Shown: piece after piece, positions 1-9,652 of the stretch | How the letters are laid out: every line of letters begins with the position of its first letter | Position numbering within the stretch: the stretch's first letter is position 1 | Assembly: GCA_963585895.1 (NCBI GenBank) | Contig: OY757934.1 | Coordinates: 46,482,322 to 46,546,321 of the forward strand | Direction: 5' to 3' | DNA: 64,000 bases | From: Sepioteuthis lessoniana | Taxonomy: Eukaryota; Mollusca; Cephalopoda; Myopsida; Loliginidae | Program-made: the position numbers and the translations under genes | Notes under the pieces: model-generated | What the model was told of the DNA's origin: nothing | The model's input: only the letters and a program-made list of their open reading frames with translations | The model's database searches: none

Positions 1-62
<62 letters not shown>
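1..62. repeat. (TA)n microsatellite
   Basis: Uninterrupted TA dinucleotides from the window edge; the true array probably extends further left. Confidence 0.98.
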
Positions 63-63
<1 letters not shown>

Positions 64-198
64 CCTCAATTACAGTGAAACACATTTTCACTGAATGCAC
101 ACACCTAGATCCTGTAAGTCATAAATATTATAAAGAAAATAATATACAGAAACTATATAAAAATTTTGATATGGGCAAAATAATCTTTTCTTAAAGTC

Positions 199-248
<50 letters not shown>

Positions 249-744
249 GGGGCGGAGAAAAATTGAAAAATTGAAATTCCAAGTGATGTATTAATGAGAC
301 AAAAAAAAATTAAAAAAAGATTGCTTGTCCTAGAAGCTGATATAACAACAATTAAAAAACGTTTTGATGTCTCTAGCTCAAAGGATGCCTTTTTTTACTA
401 GACGTGTTCCAAATGACCGCCATTGAACTTGTCTCAGTAATAAATAATTATCATATTTATTGGTTGCATGTGTTTTGAGACACCCTGTATTAAACTGTCC
501 TGTGTATGTCATTAAAATGGATCTAATGGTGAGGCTCTAATCTTTGAGTTTGGGGAAATTATATGCATAAACAGGATTTGGCATTAAATAACAATCAAGG
601 GTTAATAACTTAACCTAACCAACATGAGACTTTCTTTAAACAAATTTAATCCTATAATTTCTCCTGATCCAAGCAGAGGAAAATATACAATTACGAAATA
701 TAGAGGAAAAAAATTACAGAATTCGTTTTAAAAAATAAGAATTA
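63..744. other. AT-rich non-coding stretch
   Basis: No gene is seen. It contains a (TA)n run at 201-246 and one transposon-end-like sequence at 435-485, described separately. The open frame across the TA run codes only for Ile-Tyr repeats and is not a gene. Confidence 0.7.
435..485. mobile_element. Solitary DNA-transposon end (TIR-like)
   Basis: The sequence ending in TGCATGTGTTTTGAGACACC closely matches the reverse complement of the left end of the TIR element at 2839-4081, including about 30 bp of subterminal AT-rich sequence. I read it as one end of another, mostly deleted, copy of the same non-autonomous family. Its partner end was not found. Confidence 0.5.
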
Positions 745-1127
745 ATACTCAGTTACCTGCCCCTTATACGAGTTTTTATTCTTTTAAGCAATATTCTTTA
801 ACAAAATGGTTTCAACTTTCCTGAATGGCAGTTAATAGATGTTCCTAGGTGAATGAAACATTTTCGTGGACGATTCTTTTTTTAAAATTCCAACCAAAAA
901 AGTTTAATCAGATTTACATCCGGACTATTCATTAACCATGTAATTGATTTTATACGACTTTCCTGAAGAAAGTAAGAAGATGCATTATCGTCCTGAAAAA
1001 TGACTCCATCAAAACCAAAACAGTTTTCTATTGATGGAATGAAAAGAATATCCAGGATTTCAATGTAGACATGTGCATTGATTGCTGAGGTAATGACTGT
1101 CATCATCCCTGGTCCTTTAAATAACAC
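745..1127 (-). pseudogene. Tc1-like transposase fragment (decayed)
   Basis: Translation of the minus strand gives a Tc1-family C-terminal catalytic segment: FQDDNAS, then an SPD-V-N-L-I stretch in the position of the usual SPDLNPIENLW, then after frame breaks a tail resembling SWN...CLKRIKTRIRGR. In the family these residues form part of the DDE transposase fold that cuts and pastes the element. The residue at the expected third catalytic Glu is Lys here and stops are present, so the copy is dead. No TIRs were recognised. Family call fairly sure, subfamily unknown. Confidence 0.6.
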
Positions 1128-1289
1128 GCGACATCATATCAAATTGTAATATCACCCCTGGTCTTTTAAAGAACACGAGACCCAATATTAGGAATGAATT
1201 TGGAAATTAGCTGATTTCTTATCGTTCTCTCACGAACATTGACTCCTTTGTTCGACGTATTTGTTTTTCATTTGTTCTGTTACACATTT
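1128..1289. other. Non-coding, unassigned
   Basis: Short AT-rich interval. It contains two similar phrases around 'CCCTGGTCTTTTAAA' (about 1109 and 1157), suggesting a small local duplication next to the Tc1 relic. Confidence 0.4.
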
Positions 1290-1315
1290 TGTACACACAC
1301 ACAAACACATACACA

Positions 1316-1379
<64 letters not shown>

Positions 1380-1445
1380 CTCTTCCGTTCAAATACTTTT
1401 TTCTCACTTCTCTTTATTTTATTGGACCTTGAGCCGGAGAGAAGT

Positions 1446-1504
<59 letters not shown>

Positions 1505-1607
1505 GTTCAGATAGTTTTTTTCTCACTTTTTCTTTATTTTATTCGACCTTGAGCCGAGAAGTAAAACACATATACTCTGTCTGTCTGTCTGTCTGTTTGT
1601 CTTTCTT

Positions 1608-1656
<49 letters not shown>

Positions 1657-1727
1657 CTTCCATTCGGATACTTTTTTCTTGCTTTCTCTATTTTATTAAA
1701 CCCTGAGCCGAGAAGTAAAACACCACG

Positions 1728-1820
<93 letters not shown>

Positions 1821-1885
1821 GTTCAGATACTTTTTCTCACTTTCTCTTTATTTTATTAGACCTTGAGCCGAGAAGAAGTGAAAAT
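1290..1885. repeat. Four-copy minisatellite with alternating microsatellite spacers
   Basis: A unit of about 65 bp, roughly CCGTTCAGATACTTTTTCTC followed by a TTTATTTTATT stretch, ACCTTGAGCC and GAGAAGTAAAAC, occurs four times at about 1385-1450, 1502-1570, 1658-1725 and 1818-1880. The spacers are different microsatellites: (TC)n, (TC)n, (CTGT)n-(TC)n-(TA)n and (CA)n-(TC)n. Long Leu-Ser/Thr-His frames across it are repeat artefacts. Confidence 0.9.
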
Positions 1886-2074
1886 CTTTATTCACACAAG
1901 TTTTACTCAACAAAAAATTGACTTGTCCTTAATGTCTTCATATTGAACTAATATTTTCCGAGGTTTTTATTAACACTTCATTTTTTCTAGATCTCTGATA
2001 CGTGTGCGCACAACTATCATGTTTGATATAACATACTAATATGACATATTATATAATAGACTAATATATACATT
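1886..2074. other. Non-coding, unassigned
   Basis: AT-rich, no recognisable feature. It may hold a degraded 5' continuation of the DLD retrocopy, but I could not align it. Confidence 0.4.
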
Positions 2075-2838
2075 GTAAAAGCTCTAACAGATAGCATTGC
2101 ACATCTTTTCAAACAAAATAAGGTGATTCATGTTCATGGCACAAGTGCCACAATTATTGAACCCAATCAAGTACCTGTCACAAAAGCTGATGATTCAAAG
2201 AAAATAATCAACACTAAAAACATTGTTATAGCCACAGTCACAAAGTTACTCAATTACCAGAAATTCCAGTCGATAAAAAGAACAACATCAATTCTACATA
2301 ATCTCTGACTTTACCTGAAGTTTCCAAGAAACTGATTATTATTGGAGTTGGAGTTATTGGAATAGAATTGGGGTCAGTATGGAGTCGTATGGGATTCAAA
2401 GTTACCATTGTGGAATTCCTTGGAAGTATTGGTGGTCTAGGAATTGACTTGGAAATAGTGAAAACCATGCTATGGATTTTACAAAAACAAAGACTCAAAT
2501 TCAAGTTTGACACAAAGGTGACAAATACTATTGAGAATGCTGATGGGACAGTATCAGTCAATATTGAGCCATCCAAACCTCAACAAATGAACTATAATGT
2601 CCTTTTAATATACATTAGTCACCGCCTTTACACAAAGGACTTGAGCTTGGAAAAAGTAAACATCCAATTGGATTACAAAAGTTGAATCCCAGTGAACAGG
2701 CGATTACAGACTTTCATTCCAAATATATATGCAATTGGTGATGTAATCGAAAGGCCTATATTGGTACACAAAGCAGAAGATGAAGGTATTATATAAGTGG
2801 AAGGTATATGTGAGGATGCTGTACATACTGATTATAAA
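2075..2838 (+). pseudogene. DLD: Processed pseudogene of dihydrolipoyl dehydrogenase (E3), part 1
   Basis: The parent gene encodes the FAD-dependent E3 subunit of mitochondrial 2-oxoacid dehydrogenase complexes, which reoxidises dihydrolipoamide using NAD+. The plus strand reads [16 protein letters not shown], then NTKNIVIAT, then a GVGVIGIELGSVWSRMG stretch matching the NAD-binding Rossmann segment, VTIVEFLG, DLEIVKTM, ILQKQ, the VLL.Y..HRLYTK region, and finally [11 protein letters not shown] and HKAEDEG. Exon-length segments run on without introns, so this is an mRNA-derived retrocopy. It is 5'-truncated (FAD-binding and redox-Cys region absent) and has several frameshifts and stops. It is cut at about 2838 by a TIR element and resumes at 4089. 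DLD identity is strong by motif order; the host paralogue is not in the window. Confidence 0.88.
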
Positions 2839-3055
2839 GGGTGTCTCAAAATAGATGCAACCCATTAATATGATAATGATTTATTATTGTGACAATTGCA
2901 ATGACAGTCTTGTGGAACAGGTCCGGTAAAAATGCATCCCTTCAGCTAGAGATATCAAATCAATTATTTGTTTTAATTGTTATTATATTAGCTCCCAGGA
3001 CAAGAGATTTTTGTTAGTTTCTTTCTGAGTCATAAATCATTATCATTTTCATGAG

Positions 3056-3633
3056 TTACGTGACAAATTCACCAACCTAGGAAACAGCGTCTCATCAACC
3101 GAAAAGGAGATAGACACGCGGCTAACGAAGGCATGGACAGCTATCGATAGGCTATCGATCATATGGAAATCAGACCTGACCGATAAAATGAAACGCAGTT
3201 TCTTCCAGTCAGCGGTCGTATTGATACTGCTGTATGGATGCACTACTTGGACGCTAACTAAACGGCTGGAGAAGAAGCTAGACAGCAATTACACAAGAAT
3301 GCTGCTAGCAATATTGAAAAAGTCCTGGCTGCAACACCCCACAAGGCACCAACTATACAGCCACCTGCCTTCCATTACGAAAACTATTCAAGTTAAACAT
3401 GACATGCAGGACACAGCTGGAGAAGCAGGGACGAGCTCATTAGTAATGTACTCCAATGGACCCCCACATATGGCTGGGCAAAAGCAGGACGACCAGCTCG
3501 AACATACATTCAGCAGCTATGTGAGGATACGGGATGTGGCCCTGAAGACCTACCAGTGGCGATGAACGATAGGGAGAAGTGGTGAGAGAGGGTCAGGGAT
3601 ATCCGTGCCTGCGGCACGACATGATGATGATGA
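3056..3633 (+). mobile_element. LINE-1-type fragment of this window: 3' end of reverse-transcriptase ORF
   Basis: Nucleotide and protein match to the LINE at 44163-45840: KFTNLGNSVSSTEK, TRLTKAWTAIDRLSIIWKSD, then KRSFFQ...LLYGCTTWTLTKR and a C-terminus with RDIR and a GTT-stop-like end. It is 5'-truncated and frameshifted. The 3' end is an ATGATGATGATGA tail, shared by the other copies here. The parent protein is a non-LTR retrotransposon polyprotein; this piece lies downstream of the RT catalytic core. Confidence 0.85.
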
Positions 3634-3802
3634 CATCTATTTTGAGACAGTTTTGAATGATTTTGTCTCCAAAAGTGACGCAAGTAGTGACGCAAACTAT
3701 TTTTCTTCTCTTGTCCAAAGCATTGTGATCAAGGATTAATAGTTATCATAATATACTATTTTCAAATCTGAAACAAAAACGATAACAACATTATTTTTAG
3801 TA

Positions 3803-4042
3803 GAGTTGTGACCTAATGAGTAGAGTGTTTGCCAATGATCCGGGAGACCGGGGTTCAATACCAAAGACTCAAAAAATGGGACTTGATGCTGCCTTCCTTA
3901 ACACTCAGCATTATAAGGTACAGATCAAGAGTAAAGTGGAGCAATCCCAGGAATAGAGTAGCATCCTCCCCTACACCTCGGTGTAGTAGCTATTGAAAAG
4001 GGAACCTTCATGTCACCGCCGACTAAGGTCGCCAACTTGACT
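3803..4042 (+). mobile_element. SINE-D (tRNA-derived)
   Basis: Head 'GAGTAGAGTGTTTGCCAATG' followed by the B-box-like 'GGGGTTCAATACC', then the family body (GGTACAGATCAAGAGTAAAG, CCTACACCTCGGTGTAGTAG, GGTCGCCAACTTG). A short deletion removes part of the region just after the B box. It lies within the TIR element. Confidence 0.85.
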
Positions 4043-4088
4043 TATTAACAGTCACATGGGTCCCATGTATATTGAGACACCTAATAAT

Positions 4089-4418
4089 AGCATACTTTCA
4101 GTTGCTTATACCCACCCAGAAGATGCTTGGATTGGTTTCATACAACCTCCACGATTCCCATAGATAGCCAACAGCCGAGCATAAGCTAATAAGGAAATAG
4201 ATGGCTTAGTGAAGATCCTTGGACACAAGGAAATGAACTGCTTAGGAGGAGCACATATCATAGGATCTTTCACAGGAGAACTAATCAATGAAGAAGCTTT
4301 GGCAATGGAATATGGAGCAACTTGAGAAGACATTGCCAGAGCATGCCACGCCCAACTTTTGCTGAAGCATATAAAAGCCAACACAGCAGCTTCTTATAGA
4401 AAACCAATCAATTTTTGA
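4089..4418 (+). pseudogene. DLD: Processed pseudogene of dihydrolipoyl dehydrogenase, part 2 (C-terminus)
   Basis: Homology resumes as SVAYTHPEDAWIG, loses roughly 14 codons, then continues as IANSRA, EIDGLVKILGHKE, GGAHIIGSFTGELINEEALA, MEYGAT-EDIARACHAQ, and ends NTAASYRKPINF with a TGA at 4416-4418 in the family's normal stop position. This is the dimerisation domain of E3; in the parent, the HP dipeptide region contributes the catalytic His across the dimer. In-frame stops and indels confirm it is dead. Together with 2075-2838 it forms a single retrocopy split by a 1.24-kb insertion. Confidence 0.88.
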
Positions 4419-6042
4419 TGAATATTATTTTCTGTCCTAAGGTAGTGTATATAGGGGTAGTATATATGGTAACATGGCGGCACTAAGCATCTTTTTAATT
4501 AACATGCGATGTTTTACCAAGTTCTATGATACAAGCTCCGAGGGATGATCACTGACCGAACCAGTTAAAGAACGCCTGACTCGGGCGTTTTTGGTTTCAT
4601 ACATTTTAAAAGGTCTCCATATGCCCTACCAGAGAGAAAATTGAATTTTTTTCATTTGCCTATGGTAAAATAAACGCAGACTTTTTTTTTACCTGGGATT
4701 TGAACTTATTTCGTCGCTTCCTTAATTCGTGTCGCAACCCGACAAGTTACCCTATCTCCATTTCGTTCGAAGGAATCCAGAAACAGAAAATTAGTTTTTA
4801 GAATTCATTATATATATGGTGCGACAGAAATACCTCCGATATTTCAAACCGTCTTTTGTGTGGTACAAGTAGACTCAAGCAAGTGGTAATAGTAGTTTGA
4901 TCTAGCTAATGTCTTACCATTCTTTAGATATAAATATGATCATAGCTTGAACCGATACACTTTACGTTCTTACAATTCTTTTAGAGTGGTTAATTTATAA
5001 TTGCCACACAAATTAGGCTCATTACATGTTACGTCGGAATGATGCTGTTCAGGGGAGAATTTTTAATTTCTAGCAGTATCGATTTTTATCTGGAACAGCA
5101 TTATTCCGATGTGTCATCAAAAGCATAGTGTTTACTTGTCCAAGACATGATCATAATTGATCGTTCCTAAAATAGAGTAAGACTAGCTTGAACTACCATT
5201 GTTACTAGTCTAAGTATAACATAGGGTGGAAGTGCGACGGAGACCTGGATCGAGAGAAATCTGAGAACTATTTTAATTGTAGAAAAATAACCGGCAAGGA
5301 TTTCAGAAGAATAAAATGAGTACATTGATTTTAGAAGAATGATGTAGTACGTTGTCCAAATAGAAAAGTAAGGGATATAGTTTATTTTGGGGGGGGGGGC
5401 TGGACAGAAAAGCGAAATATGAGAATTGTTTTCCTAACCAGAAAGAGAAAAGAGAAAGTTAAATATCGATTTTGAAATGTACTAAAAGTGTCATGGAAGA
5501 CAGTGAGGTCAGATAAAGGGGTCAATTGCGACCGGTGCGAATGTGAACTTCTTTGGGAAAATTCAAAAGCCTGAAAATGAACTGTGTGACTTGCGTGAGG
5601 TGACGTGTTGGTCACGTGACCGTGAGGGCTGCCCACTGCGAGGAGAGGGCACAGTAACGGAAAGCTGACGTGAGAGATAGTCGTATTGAGAAATGCTAAG
5701 CGACTTAGTTTAGTGAAAAGCTGTGCTGACTACTAAATTAGACTGACTACTGAGATAAAAGTGGCCAAGTCTCTGAATCGCATTTATTCACTCAACGCGG
5801 AAGGGACTTAAATGTAACAGCATTCTTTTAAAAGAAACGTACGTGTTTTTATATATATATATATATTGTTAACTAAACTTTTTTCAAATTAATTATTGAA
5901 CACGCCGGGTTTATTGTCTCTGGCAATGCGACTTCAATTTATTTATTTTTTCTGAATGATCAACCTAGTCTGATATATTTGGCGATCAGCGATTGTCCAT
6001 TTTGATTGTCTGGATCTAAAGAACACAACGTGGGTAGATAGC
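4419..6042. other. Mostly unassigned non-coding DNA
   Basis: No gene recognised. It holds a tRNA-like segment (4690-4762), a GC-richer stretch at 5560-5832 ending GGGACTTAAATGTAACA that looks LTR-like but has no duplication I could find, a G-run at 5391-5399, and a short (TA)n at 5851-5866. Confidence 0.5.
4690..4762 (-). ncRNA. tRNA-like / SINE-head-like relic
   Basis: On the minus strand, AGTTCAAATCCCAGG looks like a pol III B box, with GGGTAACTTGTCGGGTTGCG about 35 nt upstream in the A-box position. No complete cloverleaf could be drawn, so this is probably a SINE head or tRNA pseudogene. Confidence 0.3.
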
Positions 6043-6182
6043 TGGTGAGTATGGAGAACCCATCCATTGCCATTACTCCCATTTCCACCAAGGTCCAGAC
6101 TGTTAATATCAGTTAGGGTATCATCAATGAGTCGGGTCAAATAAAACTGTTCAATCGTTTACTAAGGAGTATTCGTATTTGA
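6043..6182 (+). mobile_element. SINE-C2 fragment
   Basis: Matches the C/C2 central segment: 'CATTGCCATTACTCCCATTT', 'CCAGACTGTTAATATCAGTT', 'GTCAAATAAAACTG', 'AGTATTCGTATTTG'. It is nearly duplicated at 6467-6652. Confidence 0.6.
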
Positions 6183-6294
6183 TCCTTCATTGGAGCAGTG
6201 ACCCGCTGGTGATTGGGGTAGATGACTGGGTGACATAAGTACATTTGAAACACACAAATAACAGTTTTCAGATACGATAATTCCAAAATACAAT

Positions 6295-6420
6295 TGATTA
6301 ACCTCTTTTTCTTATATTTCCGTCAGATGATTGAGAGATGTATGGGAACTTTTAATTAATGGAATTTTAAAAAGTCTATTATCAAAAAAAAAAAAAATCA
6401 CAATATTTCGGTTATCAAAA
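6295..6420. repeat. Unclassified repeat, copy 1 (pair with 7955-8085)
   Basis: Both copies share GATTAACC/GATTAGCC...TTCTTATATTTCC, TCAGATGATTG, TGGGAAC, AATGGAATTT, AAA.TCTAT, then TCACAATA.TTCGGT and ATCAAAAATG. The two copies bracket the mariner and a SINE-C2 fragment. Confidence 0.6.
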
Positions 6421-6466
6421 ATGGACATGAATCGCATAAAACTAGATATAAAAATTCAGGAAACTT

Positions 6467-6652
6467 GGTGAGTGTGGAGTACCCCTCCATTGCCATTACT
6501 CCCATCTCCACCTTGATCCAGACTGTTAATACCAGTTAGGGTATCATCTATGAGTCGGGTCAAATAAAACTGTTCAATTATTTACTAAGAAGTATTCGTA
6601 TTTGGTAAGGTCCCATCAATTGGCCAAATAGATGTTTCAAATTATTCGTATT
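6467..6652 (+). mobile_element. SINE-C2 fragment
   Basis: Second copy of the 6043-6182 segment ('GAGTGTGGAGTACCCCTCCA', 'ATCCAGACTGTTAATACCAG', 'ATGAGTCGGGTCAAATAAAA'). It ends at the TA target of the adjacent mariner. Confidence 0.6.
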
Positions 6653-6654
6653 TA

Positions 6655-7501
6655 CGAGGATCATTAAATAAGTTTCCAGACTTTTTTCGTGTGAGCACAT
6701 TTATTGATAATACACACATGAAACTCTAGTCCTCTTCGAAGTAATCCCCTCCGGCTGCAATGCACTTGTTGTACCGTTCCAACAACTTCTGCAAGGCCCC
6801 ATGGAAGTCCTCTTGTGTGAGCGTGTCAATGACCTTCGTCACAGCCTTTTTCATCTCCTCAATTGTCTCATAACGACAGCCTCTGAGCTTAGGGAATAAC
6901 CAAAAGTCACAGGGAGCAAGGTCTGGACTAAAGGAAGGGTGAGGAACTATCTTGATGCCCATCTTGGTCAAATAGTCTGTGACAAAGATGGAGTTGTGGA
7001 CTGGTGCATTGTCCTGCTGGAAATGCCACTGACCCGATTTGAAGAGTGCTGGCCTCTTCAGACGGAATCTCTTCCTGAACTCCCTTAAAACCCCAACATA
7101 GTATTCCTTCTTGACTGTATGTCCAGTGGGAACCCAGTGCATGTAGATCATGCCAGTGCTGTCAAAAAAGGGATCATCAAAAGTTTGTGGGTGGATTTGC
7201 TCTGTCTGGCCTTCTTGGGTCTGGGATGGCCAGCATACTTCGACTGGGGACTCTGTCTCTTGGTCTCTGGGTCATAGCAGTAAGTCCAGATTGCATTTTT
7301 GAAATTCACCAGCTGTGACTATCAGGCTTTAGTAGGGTGTATTCCAATTGCTGCTGTAGCTGTACATTTAAACCTGAAATCATAAAAATTGGTTAGTCAT
7401 CTCATATGATGTATTGCAATAAGATACTGAATTTTCAAGAGTCTACGACAATTTTAAATACCTGTACAAAAAAAGTCTGAAAACTTATTGAGTGCACCAC
7501 G
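6655..7501 (-). mobile_element. Mariner element, internally deleted, with TIRs and TA target
   Basis: Left end CGAGGATCATTAAATAAGTT continuing CCAGACTTTTTT; the right end reverse-complements to CGTGGTGCACTCAATAAGTT continuing TCAGACTTTTTT. TA dinucleotides flank both sides (6653-6654 and 7502-7503), the expected mariner duplication. At 847 bp it is shorter than the usual 1.3 kb because the N-terminal half of the transposase is deleted. The related copy at 18607-20169 carries the region missing here. Confidence 0.9.
6726..7340 (-). pseudogene. Mariner transposase, C-terminal catalytic part
   Basis: Minus-strand translation gives YDPETKRQS, HWVPTG, WHFQQDNAPVHN, then HPSFSPDLAPCDFWLFPKL, RYETIEEMKKAV, and CIAAGGDYFEED at the C-terminus. 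The Asp of QQDNAP and the Asp of APCD are separated by 34 residues, the DD34D signature of mariner DDE transposases. The longest open segment is 141 codons (6726-7151); a frame break lies upstream. The N-terminal DNA-binding domain and first catalytic Asp are missing: an ATGCAATCTGGAC start-region sequence joins directly to the YDPETK region, suggesting deletion at short homology. Inactive. Confidence 0.92.
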
Positions 7502-8354
7502 TAGTTTAAAACAGTCTTAAGAAACAACTAAACAAAAAATACAAATTTGAATCCACAATTTCCTAACCTGAAGTCATAAAATAAGACTAAATATGCCGTT
7601 AAAATTTATCAAGTAATCCTTCCTCTATCATAACTTCTTTATTTGCCGACACTGCCATAGCAAAAAGCTGCTGCTCCTAATGTCAACCTTGATAATTTCA
7701 GGTCCTCTCCCATTTGAAAGTAGTTCATAATATATTGGTCAGAATATCAAGTTCGTGGAGAAGTGAAATGTCAGCGTATCAACTCGACGCCAAGAGACCA
7801 ATCGATATAATCATTGACCGGGAATTGTCCCTGGTATATCCATACATCATATATATCATCCATATATTATCCATATATATATATATTCCTAAAGATTTTA
7901 TATGTAATATTAAAAGAAAAGCATAGAAAAAAATTAAGAGCTAGAAATACGGTTGATTAGCCACCTTTTCTCATATTTCCTTCAGATGATTGTGTGATGT
8001 GTGGGAACCTTTACGTAATGGAATTTAAAAATGTCTATATCCGAAAATAGAATCACAATACTTCGGTAATCAAAAATGTGTATAAATTGCATGAAATTGA
8101 ATAAATTGCATAAAAATAATAATAAAAATGCATGTACTTATTTTTTAAACTGTTATATGAACATATATTTAGTGATGGACGTAGATAGATAGATAGATAA
8201 GGAACAGGCAGAGAAATGTACTGCAAAGATTGAACGTTTAGCGATTTAAAAAAAATATTGTGCATGAGTTGTAGGAATTGCTACAAAAGAAAACAAAAAA
8301 TCTGCATGAACGTGAAGATAACATAATTTAAGCTAATCTAAAAAAGAAAGAAAG
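7502..8354. other. Non-coding, AT-rich
   Basis: No gene. Includes a repeat copy at 7955-8085 (partner of 6295-6420), TA-rich runs near 7870 and a short (GATA)n at 8184-8200. Confidence 0.5.
7955..8085. repeat. Unclassified repeat, copy 2 (pair with 6295-6420)
   Basis: See 6295-6420; same order of matching blocks and same orientation. Confidence 0.6.
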
Positions 8355-8863
8355 TGTTGCTTACTCATATAATACATATGCATATTGCAAAATCATAACG
8401 ACGACACAATAAAGACGAGCGACACAGGTCTTTAGAAAAATATACCTCTCACTTTATTTGAAAGGGTTCGAAAGGGTTGTGTGTGAGAGGGAGTTGGAGA
8501 CTGAACAGAACTGCAATATATTGACCCCCACTCTTCAGGCCATAATAGCGTTTCTTTCCCGTTCTCCTGGGCTGCTCAACCGGGGGCCTGGGGGCCCAGC
8601 CTCTCTGGGTGCTGGTTTTATCTACCGCATCTTATCTTCAACTCGTCTGATCCCCATCTGACTGACTTCCTGTCTTCAACCGGGTTATATAATAATTTGA
8701 CGTCGACTCTTCTTTCTGCGAGCGTCACAATTTCGCACTCATCCAACCTGTCCACGGTCAAGGTTATAATATCCTGATATTCCTCGACCGGATGCACCTG
8801 TTATTTACACTGGTGCTTTTCCTAGTTTGACAGCCCGGCCGGGTCGGAGGTCAATATACAACA
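8355..8863 (-). mobile_element. Solo LTR (TGTTG...CAACA, 4-bp duplication)
   Basis: The element is bounded by TGTTG at 8355 and CAACA ending at 8863, perfect 5-bp terminal inverted repeats. AAAG occurs immediately outside each end (8351-8354, 8864-8867). Read on the minus strand it has a TATATAA box (about 8694-8683), then CAAATAAAGTG as a polyadenylation signal near 8455, giving a U3-R-U5 order. It is more GC-rich than its surroundings. No internal retrotransposon sequence adjoins, so it is read as a solo LTR. The flanks are GAAA-repeats, so the duplication alone is weak evidence. Confidence 0.65.
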
Positions 8864-8864
8864 A

Positions 8865-8920
<56 letters not shown>
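8864..8920. repeat. (GAAA)n microsatellite
   Basis: About 14 GAAA units directly abutting the solo LTR. Confidence 0.95.
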
Positions 8921-9053
8921 ACAGACTGATATAGATCATTTAATAATGAACAGGCTGAAATAGATAGATAGATAGATAATAAACAGGCTAAGAGATACCG
9001 CAAAGCCGAGCAGTTTAGCTATTAAGCAAACATTGGCATGTCTGATGTATCTT

Positions 9054-9183
9054 ATGTGGTGTAATGGTTAGCAAGTTAGTACTACCAAATTTCGAGTCTC
9101 ATTGGGTGCCCTATTCATGCGGCCTAGTGCTGCATCTAAGCAAAACGCACGGTAAAATACTACGTACTGCTAAAAAAAAAAAA
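9054..9183 (+). mobile_element. tRNA-like short SINE with poly(A)
   Basis: TGTGGTGTAATGGTTAGCAA matches the A-box head type of SINE-A and SINE-B, ATTTCGAGTCTCAT stands in the B-box position, and an A-rich run ends the segment. The body does not match A-D. Confidence 0.4.
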
Positions 9184-9244
9184 TGGATGAACATATTTTA
9201 AATATGAAGATGGGATAATTTGGGTCAACATTTGTTTATGTCGG

Positions 9245-9534
9245 GGAGGTGCCCGTGGTGTAGTCGTTATCGCCGTAGGAAATGAACACGGCGATACGAG
9301 TTCAAATCCTGGACGAAACTGATTGCATTTCACATAGCACTAATACCCTTGGGAAAGGTATGAATCCAATTATTCTCCCTCCAGCTATGGGTAAATAGTA
9401 GGATAGACTAGGTTCTTCAGCCTTGGTTGGGCAACTAGTCTAGGAGAAGGAAAGCTCTGAATTCAAACCTGTTAAACTCCGCTTAAAAATTGACCTTGTG
9501 TCATATCCTGCCCGAGCGGAGGGGTTGGTAAATA
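9245..9534 (+). mobile_element. SINE-A (tRNA-derived), near full length
   Basis: Head 'GTGCCCGTGGTGTAGTCGTT' (A box), B box 'CGAGTTCAAATCCTGG', central domain AATACCCTTGGGAAAGGTAT at 9342, and 3' end 'CGAGCGGAGGGGTTGGTAAA'. No coding capacity; in this class transcription is by RNA polymerase III and mobilisation needs a partner LINE. Confidence 0.92.
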
Positions 9535-9619
9535 GTAACATTTGTTTATGTCGTCAGACAAAAAACATTTTCACACTTGAAACTAATCTTTTATTTTGCG
9601 GTTTCTAATTCTTCTGCTG

Positions 9620-9625
<6 letters not shown>

Positions 9626-9652
<27 letters not shown>
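9626..9652. repeat. (TA)n microsatellite
   Basis: Lies directly at the 3' boundary of the hammerhead-bearing repeat. Confidence 0.95.

Larger units (their letters stand above)
2839..4081. mobile_element. Non-autonomous TIR element inserted in the DLD retrocopy
   Basis: The left end GGTGTCTCAAAATAGATGCA (from 2840) and the right end TCCCATGTATATTGAGACAC (4061-4080) are inverted repeats; over 25 bp I count 21 matches. The ends fall exactly where DLD homology stops and resumes. No transposase is visible inside; most of the interior is a LINE fragment and a SINE-D. The target duplication is unclear; TATAA-like sequence lies on both sides. A related solitary end is at 435-485. Confidence 0.7.

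Noticed and set aside
1219-1866. Long Leu-Ser and Arg-Glu frames on both strands
   Set aside because: They translate (TC)n/(GA)n and (CA)n microsatellites; no complex sequence.
4570-4594. Stem-loop AACGCC...GGCGTT followed by T-run, like a bacterial intrinsic terminator
   Set aside because: The window is eukaryotic; a single short GC stem in 64 kb is expected by chance.
5382-5636. 84-codon minus-strand frame in the GC-richer block
   Set aside because: No motif, ends in a poly-Pro run from a G-tract, no support as a gene.
5026-5832. Possible LTR from TGTTACGTCGG to AAATGTAACA
   Set aside because: Ends look right (TGTTAC/GTAACA), but the flanking bases (TACA and GCAT) do not form a duplication.
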